Source of the DNA: Prevotella sp. UBA2754
Lineage (GTDB): Bacteria; Bacteroidota; Bacteroidia; Bacteroidales; Bacteroidaceae
Direction: 5' to 3'
DNA length: 64,000 nucleotides
NCBI GenBank assembly: GCA_002353295.1
Contig: DEJG01000026.1
Coordinates: forward strand, 349,569 to 413,568
Position 1 is the stretch's first letter; each line of letters opens with the position of its first letter. Shown in pieces: positions 28,399 through 37,233 of this stretch. The position numbers and the translations under genes are program-made. The notes below the pieces were generated by a model that was not told the origin of the DNA, ran no database searches, and worked only from the letters and a program-made list of their open reading frames with translations.

Positions 28399-29055
28399 TT
28401 ACAGAGCCGGTTGGTCGGTAGGCTCCTCTGTTGTATCGTCAGACTGGTCGGAAAAGAAGTCCTGCTGAACAGAGAGGGTAGTGTGGTTGCCGTCCGAATC
28501 GGTCATAATGATCTGGGCATTGCGCTTGGCATCTGTGGAGTTGGCTGCCACCGTGACGGTGAGACTCTTGGATGTCTCGCTCTTCCATGTCAGTTTTATC
28601 CAGTCTTCTTCTCCCTTAGTAAAGACTACGGGTGGGGCGAAATCCTCCAAAGTGACGGTTCGCGATCCGCCCTTGGCACCAAAATCCATTTGCAACTCAA
28701 AATATACAGGTGCCTTCTGGGTGATGTCCAGTAGGAGCTGATTGCCGTTCTGGGCCTTCAGAATAACTTGGTGCTGGCGCTCATCACTCTCTGTGTTCTC
28801 CTCTACCGAAACTTTGACGACCCACTGGCTGCTCTCATTGGTGGAATACGTCACCGTCACCCACGAGGGTTGAGTGCTGACAAGAGAGAGGTCATCGGTG
28901 GCATCGGCAAAGTCCTTGAGCGTATATTCCTTGTCTTCGCCCAATGCCGTGACATCCATTTTTACGTTGAATGTCTCTCCGCTTTTGTCAGAACCGCACG
29001 ATACCCATGAGCAGCAGGCCAGCAACATGAGTAGTATGGTGTATAGCTGTTTCAT
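28399..29055 (-). CDS. BACON-domain lipoprotein
   Basis: A 218-aa secreted protein with a lipoprotein signal peptide ending in a lipobox-like SWVSC, with the acyl-accepting cysteine at about residue 20. Two repeats of about 85 residues follow, each with the features of BACON domains (SWVTVTYS and DWIKLTWK strands, then a VTQKA- or VQQD-type end). BACON domains are usually carbohydrate- or protein-binding modules in Bacteroidota surface proteins. The C-terminus is acidic (DDTTEEPTD). The start overlaps the upstream M6 protease gene by four bases, so the protein is made with the two proteases and may bind them or their substrates. That link is inferred from position only. Confidence 0.78.
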   Translation of the reverse strand: MKQLYTILLMLLACCSWVSCGSDKSGETFNVKMDVTALGEDKEYTLKDFADATDDLSLVSTQPSWVTVTYSTNESSQWVVKVSVEENTESDERQHQVILKAQNGNQLLLDITQKAPVYFELQMDFGAKGGSRTVTLEDFAPPVVFTKGEEDWIKLTWKSETSKSLTVTVAANSTDAKRNAQIIMTDSDGNHTTLSVQQDFFSDQSDDTTEEPTDQPAL

Positions 29056-31067
29056 CGTATGACTATTTTCTTGCCGTTAAGAATATAAATACCTTTGTTG
29101 GGATAGAGCACGTGGCGGCCGTTGAGGTCGTAGTATTCTGCCCCCGTGCTATCTGTTTTTATCTTACGAAGCGCAGTAGTATTTCCATCGTTTGTCATAT
29201 CCAGTCGTGAGGCTGTGGCGGCAGACTTCGGAAGGGCAAGCCATGCTTTGTGTCCTTCGATGTCAAAGGCTGCACCGTTTGCTGCGCCCCAATACCAGCT
29301 ATATACCTCTTCGTTGGAAGTGTCTGAATGGCCTAATGCCAACTTGTAGAACAGGTAGTCTGTTCCATAGATGTCCGTTGAGCAGTCCTCGTCATAGCCA
29401 TTCAGCAGATTGTCGCCTGTATATGACTCGCCCTCGCTCACCTCTGTGATAGTAACGGTGGATGGCAGGGAAGTGTCCTCGCGAGTCAGGATGACGGGGG
29501 TGTTGGCGGGCAGGATGCTGTTTCTCAGCGTCTGGTCAACAATCTTCTCGCATACGAGCTTGCCGTCGTCCGAGAGCTTGGTCACAACACTCGCAGTAAC
29601 ACCGGTAGGCAGACGGAAGTTCTTGGTGCTGTGGAAGAAGGTAGCCTTGTTGAGCAGTTCGGCGAAGTGAATGCTGTTCTCTCCGAAGACGAAAGAGGCC
29701 AGTCCGTCAGTGACAGAAATATTGGTCAGCGACTTGTTCATCAGGAGCTCGCCCTGGCTGTTCTTATGAAAGAGAGTTGAGGCAGGCGATGACGTATTAG
29801 TCAATTCGTTATTGCCGAGATAGGGGTATGCCCAACCGCTGGACGCAGAGGTACTGGCGTTTGCGTTGGCAGGGATGATGGTGTACGCATTTGATTCTGT
29901 GTATGAGGTGTTATTCTGGTCCACAAACTTAGGATGATTAGGACCTACGTATTTATTCAACCAGGCATCATTATCGAAGTCAATATGGAAAATGACGATA
30001 CCGCTACCGGGCAATCCGGCATCCCAGTCTTTCTGCTGGCGGTTCTCCACCACGTAGAACTCGTTCTCATAGGCGTCGTTGTGGATGAGATAGGCAACGG
30101 GCTTGTCGCTGAGGGCAGGCATGTCCGTGACCGTTGTCCCTTCACTGAGCTCAGTAAACGGGAGCCATCCCATGAGCCAGCGTTCGTGGGCAGAATAGCT
30201 GCAGGGAATATAGCCTTTGCCGTTATAGTTGCCATAGTCCATCAGATCCCATTGCTTCACGTATGATGTGCTGCTGAAATAGAAGTCGGGAAAGCCGAAG
30301 CAATGGCTGAATTCGTGACAGAGAGTTCCGAAACTGGCATACGTACTTCCTGATTCTGGCACGGCGCAGTAGCAATCAACACTGTAGGTCTTGTCGCCAT
30401 AGGTGACAGTGCGAGGCTCGCAGTAGTCGCTCGAATCATCCTCTGTTGACTTGTTCAGATGGTCGCTGAGCCACCATTGGTGTGCCCAGATGGAGTTGGA
30501 ACCTCCCCCGTCGTTCATGCCTTTTCCTGCAAAGACAATCAGTAGCTGATTGACGTAGCCATCGTCATCCCAGTCGTAGAGGCTCCAGTTGATGTCACGC
30601 TCCGTGAGGATGTCCATGATGTCGTTGACCAGATATTGCGAATTCTCATCATCATTGGCTGTGCTGGCGTATCGGGCTACCCCCTCTGTGAGTTGCACAT
30701 ACTGCAAGTCGAAGGTCAGATCAAACGTTCCATAGCTCTGGGCATAAAAATAGTCGCGCACTGATCCTTTGTAGGGCTCTTCCTGATAGTTTTTGGTATT
30801 CATGATATAGTCCCATTTCGTCATCGTGGCAGTCTCGTCGCCCTCAAAGCTTAAGTCAGCAAACGATACGAGCACAGTCAGTTGGTGACGCTCGCCCGTA
30901 TAGAAATCACCGCCCAATTGACGGTTCTGCGCTGAGCGAAGCGTCATCCCATGCTGGCTGCGTGGTGTGCCGCGTCGGCACCCTTGCCGTTGTACTTCCT
31001 GTTGGGCTGCTGCTGTCAGGGTGAGAAGCAACAGCAAGAGGGTTACTATCTTTTTCAAATGCTTCAT
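29052..31067 (-). CDS. Secreted M6-family metalloprotease, likely type IX secretion cargo
   Basis: A 671-aa zinc metalloprotease of the M6 (immune inhibitor A-like) family. An N-terminal signal peptide (MKHLKKIVTLLLLLLTLTAA) is followed by a propeptide-like region, then the catalytic domain with HEFSH at 251-255 within CHEFSHCFGFPDF, the M6 zinc-binding motif. Acidic motifs such as DWDDDGYVNQLLIVFAG suggest calcium binding. The C-terminus (YYDLNGRHV ending GIYILNGKKIVIR) resembles the type A sorting domain of type IX secretion cargo. It overlaps both neighbours by four bases, forming a protease pair with the next gene. Confidence 0.87.
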   Translation of the reverse strand: MKHLKKIVTLLLLLLTLTAAAQQEVQRQGCRRGTPRSQHGMTLRSAQNRQLGGDFYTGERHQLTVLVSFADLSFEGDETATMTKWDYIMNTKNYQEEPYKGSVRDYFYAQSYGTFDLTFDLQYVQLTEGVARYASTANDDENSQYLVNDIMDILTERDINWSLYDWDDDGYVNQLLIVFAGKGMNDGGGSNSIWAHQWWLSDHLNKSTEDDSSDYCEPRTVTYGDKTYSVDCYCAVPESGSTYASFGTLCHEFSHCFGFPDFYFSSTSYVKQWDLMDYGNYNGKGYIPCSYSAHERWLMGWLPFTELSEGTTVTDMPALSDKPVAYLIHNDAYENEFYVVENRQQKDWDAGLPGSGIVIFHIDFDNDAWLNKYVGPNHPKFVDQNNTSYTESNAYTIIPANANASTSASSGWAYPYLGNNELTNTSSPASTLFHKNSQGELLMNKSLTNISVTDGLASFVFGENSIHFAELLNKATFFHSTKNFRLPTGVTASVVTKLSDDGKLVCEKIVDQTLRNSILPANTPVILTREDTSLPSTVTITEVSEGESYTGDNLLNGYDEDCSTDIYGTDYLFYKLALGHSDTSNEEVYSWYWGAANGAAFDIEGHKAWLALPKSAATASRLDMTNDGNTTALRKIKTDSTGAEYYDLNGRHVLYPNKGIYILNGKKIVIR

Positions 31068-32650
31068 TTTATATATTTATAGGTTGTACCATTATTTTTC
31101 TTCACAATATATAAATTCCCAGGTTTGGGAATATTAATGCGCTGGCCTTGCAGATTATACAGGCAGGACGCGTCGTTGTCGCCAGCTATCGGTAAGTGGC
31201 GGATTCCCGTTGTTCCTCCCATAAAGTCGAACGAGATGAGTCCGTCGTCCGTCATCTGGATATTCGTGATGGGTTTTGCTAACAGCAGCTCACCTTCCGT
31301 ACCGGGATAGAACATCGTGGCTGCTGGGGTAGAGGTGTCTGTCAGTTCGTTATTCACCGTTTCCTTATCCTCAGAGATATATGGATAGGGTGAGGTGCTG
31401 AGGAAAAGGCGGTTCATCCTATCGTCAGCAGCATAAGGATTCAACTTTTTCTCCTCGATATATGCACTCCATGCGTCATAATCCATGTTGTCAGCATGAA
31501 CAAGATGGAAGCGTCGCTTCGTCTTGTCGTTATTCACACTGTTTCCTTGCCATACAGAACCGTCGTAGTTTACATGGTAGACGACGAGCCCCTTGCCTGG
31601 CGTCCCTGCGTCCCATGCGGTTTGCTGGCGATTTTCGAGCAGCAGCCATTCGGAATCGGAATGTTTGACAATGTATGCAGTTCCACCCTCAGAAACAGGT
31701 TTCATACCAGTGATGGTGGCAGCCTCGTTCAGTTCCGTCAGCTCCAGCCACCCCATCAAGTATTTCTCCAGTGCTGTGTAGTTGGGTGGGCACCACCCCC
31801 AATTGGTAAAATTACCACCATCCATCAGGTCCCATTCGTCACAGACGGAATAGCCTTGGTCTTTGCTAGTCGGATAAATGTCGGGCAGTCCCAGACTGTG
31901 GGAGTACTCATGGCAGACAGTGCCGATGCCACAATACACGACAACATCGTCAGCTTTCCTTATCCCCCAGTATTCGCCACTGGCAGAATAAGACGAAATT
32001 TTCTTCCCGTCAGGTGTGGTGACGACATCGAAAATGGAGGTGTTTGGCCAGATGTGTCCATACGTGTCAGTCGTATTTCCAGGTCTACCTGCAAATATAT
32101 AAATCACTTGCTCGATAGTGCCGTCGCCATTCCAGTCATACTGCGAGTAGTCAACATCGGGATTGGCTTCCAGGACCAGTTGGGTTGCCTCCTTCATGGG
32201 TGCCCTTCCGTAATTTTGAGTATTCTTGTCTGGCTTGTCGTAGGGCTGTGATTTAGACGAAACCTGTACAGGTCCATAGATGTCAAACTCAATGTTACAC
32301 AGTCCACCCGACTGGTCTCTGAAATAGTCAGCCACACAGCCAGGTCCCAGATTAGGATTAAAGCCTTTTTCGTTGAATAGCTTCTGGTAATACTCTTGGG
32401 GGTTCTCCATTGTAAACTCACTGTCGTCGCCAGAGAAAGTGAAGAGTATCACCATCTGTTTATAAATCTTTTCCCTGTCCCAATCCGTCTTGGGTATCAG
32501 GGCACGATGAGTGGCACGGTGGCCATCAGCTGTACTTTCATCAGCCAAAGGCATGCAATCGCCTTTGAGGATAGTGAAATCCTCGCCCTGCGCCATGATG
32601 CGCAGGGAAAGGAATAGGGTCAGGAGTAGCCAGAGTGCTTTCTTGTTCAT
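31064..32650 (-). CDS. Secreted M6-family metalloprotease (second copy)
   Basis: A 528-aa paralogue of the neighbouring protease. Signal peptide MNKKALWLLLTLFLSLRIMA, then the catalytic domain with HEYSH at 247-251 in VCHEYSHSLGLPDIY. The acidic loop YDWNGDGTIEQVIYIFAG parallels its neighbour, so the two genes probably arose by tandem duplication. The C-terminal CLYNLQGQRINIPKPGNLYIV again resembles a type IX sorting domain. It follows the fumarase gene after 7 bp. Confidence 0.87.
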   Translation of the reverse strand: MNKKALWLLLTLFLSLRIMAQGEDFTILKGDCMPLADESTADGHRATHRALIPKTDWDREKIYKQMVILFTFSGDDSEFTMENPQEYYQKLFNEKGFNPNLGPGCVADYFRDQSGGLCNIEFDIYGPVQVSSKSQPYDKPDKNTQNYGRAPMKEATQLVLEANPDVDYSQYDWNGDGTIEQVIYIFAGRPGNTTDTYGHIWPNTSIFDVVTTPDGKKISSYSASGEYWGIRKADDVVVYCGIGTVCHEYSHSLGLPDIYPTSKDQGYSVCDEWDLMDGGNFTNWGWCPPNYTALEKYLMGWLELTELNEAATITGMKPVSEGGTAYIVKHSDSEWLLLENRQQTAWDAGTPGKGLVVYHVNYDGSVWQGNSVNNDKTKRRFHLVHADNMDYDAWSAYIEEKKLNPYAADDRMNRLFLSTSPYPYISEDKETVNNELTDTSTPAATMFYPGTEGELLLAKPITNIQMTDDGLISFDFMGGTTGIRHLPIAGDNDASCLYNLQGQRINIPKPGNLYIVKKNNGTTYKYIK

Positions 32651-32657
32651 CTTTTAC

Positions 32658-34307
32658 TTATTTTGCGTTGGGACACCAGGGCTTCAACTGCTTGAAGAAG
32701 TCGTTACCTTTGTCATCAACGAGGATGAAGGCAGGGAAGTCTTCTACCTCAATCTTCCAGATAGCCTCCATACCGAGTTCTGGATATTCTACGCACTCGA
32801 TGCTCTTGATGCTGCTCTGTGAGAGGACAGCAGCTACACCACCGATGCTACCCAGATAGAAGCCGCCATACTTCTTGCAAGCATCTGTAACCACTTGTGA
32901 ACGGTTGCCTTTGGCAATCATCACCAATGAGGCACCCAGCGACTGGAACTCATCCACGTATGGGTCCATACGGTTCGCTGTGGTTGGGCCCATGGAGCCG
33001 CAAGGATAGCCCTCTGGTGTCTTGGCAGGACCGGCATAGAGCACAGGATACTTCTTAAAGTATTCAGGCATGGGTTCGCCGGCATCGATACGAGCCTTCA
33101 GTTTGGCATGGGCAATGTCGCGTGCCACGATGATGGTTCCCTTCAGGTTGACGCGTGTGGAAACGGGATACTTGGAGAGTTCCTTGCGGACGGCATCAAT
33201 ACCCTCGTTCAAGTCTATCACGATGGTATTCTTGCCTTCGCCAGCCTTGGCATACTCAGCAGGAATCAGTTCGGCAGGATTCGAATCCATCTTTTCCAAC
33301 CAGATACCATCCTTATTAATCTTAGCTTTGATGTTACGGTCGGCTGAACAGCTCACACCCATACCGATAGGACAGCTTGCACCATGACGAGGCAGACGAA
33401 TCACGCGGATGTCGTGAGCCAACGCTTTACCACCAAACTGTGCTCCGAGTCCAATCTTATGGGCTTCATCGAGCAATTTGTTCTCCAGGTCGATATCACG
33501 GAAGGCACGTCCTGTCTCGTCGCCTGTTGTGGGCAGTGAGTCGTAATATTTAATAGAAGCCAATTTGACGGTCAGCAGGTTCTTCTCAGCTGATGTACCA
33601 CCAATCACGAAGGCGATGTGATATGGAGGACAGGCAGCTGTACCCAGTGACTTCATCTTCTCCACCAGGAAGGGCAGCAGTGTACCCTCGTTCTGGATGG
33701 TAGCCTTGGTCATGGGGTAGAAATAGGTCTTGTTGGCAGAACCGCCACCCTTAGCCACCATGACGAAGCGATATTCAGCACCCTCTGTAGCCTCGATGTC
33801 AATCTGGGCAGGCAGGTTACAACGCGTGTTCACCTCGTCGTACATGTTCAGGGGTGCATTCTGTGAATAGCGCAGGTTGTCTTGCGTGAAGGTGTTATAG
33901 ACACCACGAGAGAGTGCCTCTTCATCTTCGAAACCAGTCCATACCTGCTGACCTTTCTCACCATGGATGATAGCCGTACCCGTGTCCTGACAGAAAGGCA
34001 GGATGCCTTTGGCTGCTACCTCGGCATTGCGCAGGAACTGCAGGGCTACATACTTGTCATTTTCGGAAGCCTCAGGATCTTTCAGTATCTCAGCCACCTG
34101 TAGGTTATGCTCACGACGCAACATGAACTCCACGTCATGGAAGGCCTGCTGAGCCAATAGTGTCAATGCTTCTTTCGACACCTTTACAATTTCTTTTCCT
34201 TCAAATTCACCTACACTGACACCTTCTTTTGAAAGCAGTCTGTATTCAGTTTTGTCTTCGCCCATTTGAAACATAGGGGCATACTTAAAATCTGGTGTTG
34301 TTGCCAT
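32658..34307 (-). CDS. Class I fumarate hydratase (iron-sulfur)
   Basis: Fumarase interconverts fumarate and malate in the TCA or reductive branch. The 549-aa protein belongs to the oxygen-sensitive 4Fe-4S class I family: cysteines occur in LPFCQDTG and GVSCSADRN, and later in the GSMGPTTANRMDPYVDEF domain, which corresponds to the beta subunit of two-subunit enzymes. An in-frame upstream start would extend it by 11 residues, overlapping the M16 gene end. The ATG at 34307 beginning MATTPDFKYAPMF is preferred because it starts the conserved sequence. The single-chain form is usual in anaerobic Bacteroidota. Confidence 0.92.
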   Translation of the reverse strand: MATTPDFKYAPMFQMGEDKTEYRLLSKEGVSVGEFEGKEIVKVSKEALTLLAQQAFHDVEFMLRREHNLQVAEILKDPEASENDKYVALQFLRNAEVAAKGILPFCQDTGTAIIHGEKGQQVWTGFEDEEALSRGVYNTFTQDNLRYSQNAPLNMYDEVNTRCNLPAQIDIEATEGAEYRFVMVAKGGGSANKTYFYPMTKATIQNEGTLLPFLVEKMKSLGTAACPPYHIAFVIGGTSAEKNLLTVKLASIKYYDSLPTTGDETGRAFRDIDLENKLLDEAHKIGLGAQFGGKALAHDIRVIRLPRHGASCPIGMGVSCSADRNIKAKINKDGIWLEKMDSNPAELIPAEYAKAGEGKNTIVIDLNEGIDAVRKELSKYPVSTRVNLKGTIIVARDIAHAKLKARIDAGEPMPEYFKKYPVLYAGPAKTPEGYPCGSMGPTTANRMDPYVDEFQSLGASLVMIAKGNRSQVVTDACKKYGGFYLGSIGGVAAVLSQSSIKSIECVEYPELGMEAIWKIEVEDFPAFILVDDKGNDFFKQLKPWCPNAK

Positions 34308-34329
34308 AGTCTTAAATTTTATAGTGTTA

Positions 34330-37233
34330 TTAATATCCAAATACTTCTTCCGTAGTCAGTCGGCGGATAGGGCCAATCTTCTCCAGTGCCTTCATGTCAA
34401 GCTCCTTCTCATCACCCAATATAATGTAGCGATAAGGCTTGTCGGCCATATTGGCTTTTTCGAAATTCACAATATCCTGGAGCGTTACCTTCTGCAGGTC
34501 GCGATAGATCTTCTCACTCAGACTATAGTCGAGCCCTAATTTCTGCATGCTGTACCAATTGTTGATGATATCCATCTTCGTGGTACGCTGAGAGGCGAGT
34601 TGTTTGTTGAGGCCTTCCTTGGCAATCTTAAAGGCATTCTCGCTGGCAGGGAACTGGTTTAGGATGTTGTGGAACTCCTTCACACAGTCCATCATCTTGT
34701 CGTTCTGAGTGATGATGTGAGTAAAGTAGCTCTCTTTCTCACCCTTCTTACTTGGACGACTATACCATGCTGAAGCATTGTAGGCCAGGCCGCGAGCCTC
34801 GCGCAACTCTTGGAATACGACACCGTTCATGCCACCGCCAAAATATTCGTTGAAGAGTGATACGGTTGCTGTTTCATCTGGATTCCAGTCGCGTCCCTCG
34901 TTATGATACATACGCATATAGATATTCTTGGCATCGTAGGGTGCAATCCACACTTCGTTCTTGGTTGCCAATTCATGTACATAGGGCTTATTCTCAGGCA
35001 CGTCCTTCAACTTTTTCGGTGTCTTATGGTACTTGCTGATGATGTTGGAAACCTCTTCAACCGACATCGGACCATAGTAGTTAACGTTGTGCTTGTAGGT
35101 CTGCAGATTCTTCAGCAAGTCAACCAGTACCTGTGGGTCGGTATCCTTCAGTTGCTGTTCACTCATGATGTCTGTTGAAGCGTTACGCTTGCCGTACGTA
35201 CCATAACGGTACAGGGTGTTGAAATAGCGACGCTGGTCTTTCTTGGCATCGGCACGCTGTTTCAGTGTTTTGGCTACCAACTGGTCGTATGCAGCCTTAT
35301 CGACCTTGGCATTTTGTGTCAAGTCTTCAAACAACTTAATGGCAGGCACCATATTCTCGCTGAGACCATATAGCATGACGGTGATATTGTCGTTACCCTC
35401 AAAGAGGTAGTAGTCGCAAGCCAGTTCATAGAACTTCTGCTTGAGCTCGGCATTGGTCAGAAGTTCCGTTCCTAAGTAGTTCATGTAGTCTCTAGCTACA
35501 CCATAGCGATTGTCTGCCTCGCGTCCGAACTCATAGCGGAATTCAAGCTCAAAAAGTCCATTCTCCTTATTCTGTACATAGAGTAGGGGCAGTTTGCTCT
35601 TCGTCTCAGCAAACGTCAGGTCTTTCTTGAAGTCCACAAACTTGGGCTGGATAGGCTCCACCTTGCTGTTCTGGATATCTTTGACGAACTGACTCACCTT
35701 ATCGCGATTGGCGGGGATAGGTGTGATGGCAGGTTTGTCAATCTTCTTCTGCAAGGAGTCGATGCCTTGTTTCTTATACACCACAATATAGCCATCGGTG
35801 AAGAAGCGGTTAGCAAAAGCGACGATTTCCTGTTTGGAAATCTTCGAGATACGGTCAATCTTACCTACATGCTGTTTCCAGTCAACTTCATTGATGAAAG
35901 CGTCCACAAACATATCGGCACGACTGCGGTTATTCTCCAACTGCATGTAATAACTGCGCTTTTTGTTATTGATAATGCTGGGTAGCAGGTTGTCAGGGAA
36001 GTCGCCCTTCTTCAACTTGTCAATCTCTCCCAACATCAAGGCTTTAACCTCATCCAGACTCTGTCCCTGCTTCGGAGTACCCATCAACAGGAAACCGCCA
36101 TGGTCGTGCATCAGTTCAGAACCAGCCGATGCACGCTGTACCTTCATCTGCTGATTCAAGTCGAGGTCGAAGAGTCCGGCACGTCCGTTACTCAGCACAT
36201 CCTCCATCAGTTCCAGAGTATCAGCCTGCAGGGTATTGGCTTGCTTAGCACGCCAAGCCACCCAAATCTGTTCGGCTTCCTGTCCGACAACCGTCGTATC
36301 CTTCGGAGTCGTGAGTGGAGGCAGTGGTGCAAAAGTAGGCTGGGCAACATCCTTACCTGGCTTCCAGTCGGCAAAATATTTGTCGATGATAGCAATCGTC
36401 TGGTCAGGGTCAAGGTCGCCAGCCATACAGATAGCCACATTATTAGGAACATACCACTTGTTGAAGTAGTTCTTGATGTTCACAATCGAAGGGTTCTTCA
36501 GGTGTTCCTGTGTACCAATCGTGGTCTGTGTGCCGTAAGGGTGGGTGGGCCACAGCATCTTGCTGCTGGTAGTGAAGAGCTTGCGCATATCGGAGGATAG
36601 CCCGATATTATATTCCTCATACACAGCCTCCAGCTCGGTGTGGAATCCGCGAATCACCATATTCTTAAAACGGTCAGACTGAATCTTGGCCCAGTTCTCG
36701 ATTTCGTTCGAAGGAATATCCTCTGTATAGCAAGTCACGTCGTTCGACGTGTAGGCATTGGTGCCCTGAGCACCGATAGCTGCCATCAGCTTGTCGTACT
36801 CGTTGGGGATATTGTACTGGGCAGCCAGTTGCGAAATACTATCAATCTTGTGGTAAGCCTTTTTGCGAGCCTCGGGGTCGGTCAGTTTGCGATAGGCCTC
36901 ATAACGCTGAGTAATCTCTTCTAAATAGGGAGCCTCTGCTTCTGGGTTACTTGTGCCAAACTGTTTGGTGCCCTTGAACATCAGGTGTTCCAGATAGTGT
37001 GCCAGACCCGTTGTTTCGGCAGGGTCGTTCTTCGAACCTGTGCGTACAGCAATGAAAGTCTGAATGCGTGGTTCTGTCTTGTTGACGGAGAGATATACTT
37101 TCAGACCATTGTCTAGTGTGTAGATGCGAGCCTTCGTCAAGTCGTCCTCTACCGTTTTGTACTGGTAGTTTTTAGCCTGCATTGACATTCCCAATGCCAA
37201 CAGGCAGGCAGTCATTAAAAATTTAGTCTTCAT
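34330..37233 (-). CDS. Periplasmic M16 zinc peptidase (pitrilysin-like)
   Basis: A 967-aa M16 peptidase with two tandem halves. A signal peptide (residues 1-20, ending MSMQA) precedes the first peptidase domain, in which the inverted zinc motif HYLEH is at 79-83 with a downstream glutamate in EAVYEEYNIG. The second half (from about 520) has no HxxEH and is likely the non-catalytic partner lobe. M16 peptidases degrade peptides in the periplasm. It overlaps the upstream DUF4954 gene by 11 bp and precedes fumarase by 22 bp. Confidence 0.9.
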   Translation of the reverse strand: MKTKFLMTACLLALGMSMQAKNYQYKTVEDDLTKARIYTLDNGLKVYLSVNKTEPRIQTFIAVRTGSKNDPAETTGLAHYLEHLMFKGTKQFGTSNPEAEAPYLEEITQRYEAYRKLTDPEARKKAYHKIDSISQLAAQYNIPNEYDKLMAAIGAQGTNAYTSNDVTCYTEDIPSNEIENWAKIQSDRFKNMVIRGFHTELEAVYEEYNIGLSSDMRKLFTTSSKMLWPTHPYGTQTTIGTQEHLKNPSIVNIKNYFNKWYVPNNVAICMAGDLDPDQTIAIIDKYFADWKPGKDVAQPTFAPLPPLTTPKDTTVVGQEAEQIWVAWRAKQANTLQADTLELMEDVLSNGRAGLFDLDLNQQMKVQRASAGSELMHDHGGFLLMGTPKQGQSLDEVKALMLGEIDKLKKGDFPDNLLPSIINNKKRSYYMQLENNRSRADMFVDAFINEVDWKQHVGKIDRISKISKQEIVAFANRFFTDGYIVVYKKQGIDSLQKKIDKPAITPIPANRDKVSQFVKDIQNSKVEPIQPKFVDFKKDLTFAETKSKLPLLYVQNKENGLFELEFRYEFGREADNRYGVARDYMNYLGTELLTNAELKQKFYELACDYYLFEGNDNITVMLYGLSENMVPAIKLFEDLTQNAKVDKAAYDQLVAKTLKQRADAKKDQRRYFNTLYRYGTYGKRNASTDIMSEQQLKDTDPQVLVDLLKNLQTYKHNVNYYGPMSVEEVSNIISKYHKTPKKLKDVPENKPYVHELATKNEVWIAPYDAKNIYMRMYHNEGRDWNPDETATVSLFNEYFGGGMNGVVFQELREARGLAYNASAWYSRPSKKGEKESYFTHIITQNDKMMDCVKEFHNILNQFPASENAFKIAKEGLNKQLASQRTTKMDIINNWYSMQKLGLDYSLSEKIYRDLQKVTLQDIVNFEKANMADKPYRYIILGDEKELDMKALEKIGPIRRLTTEEVFGY

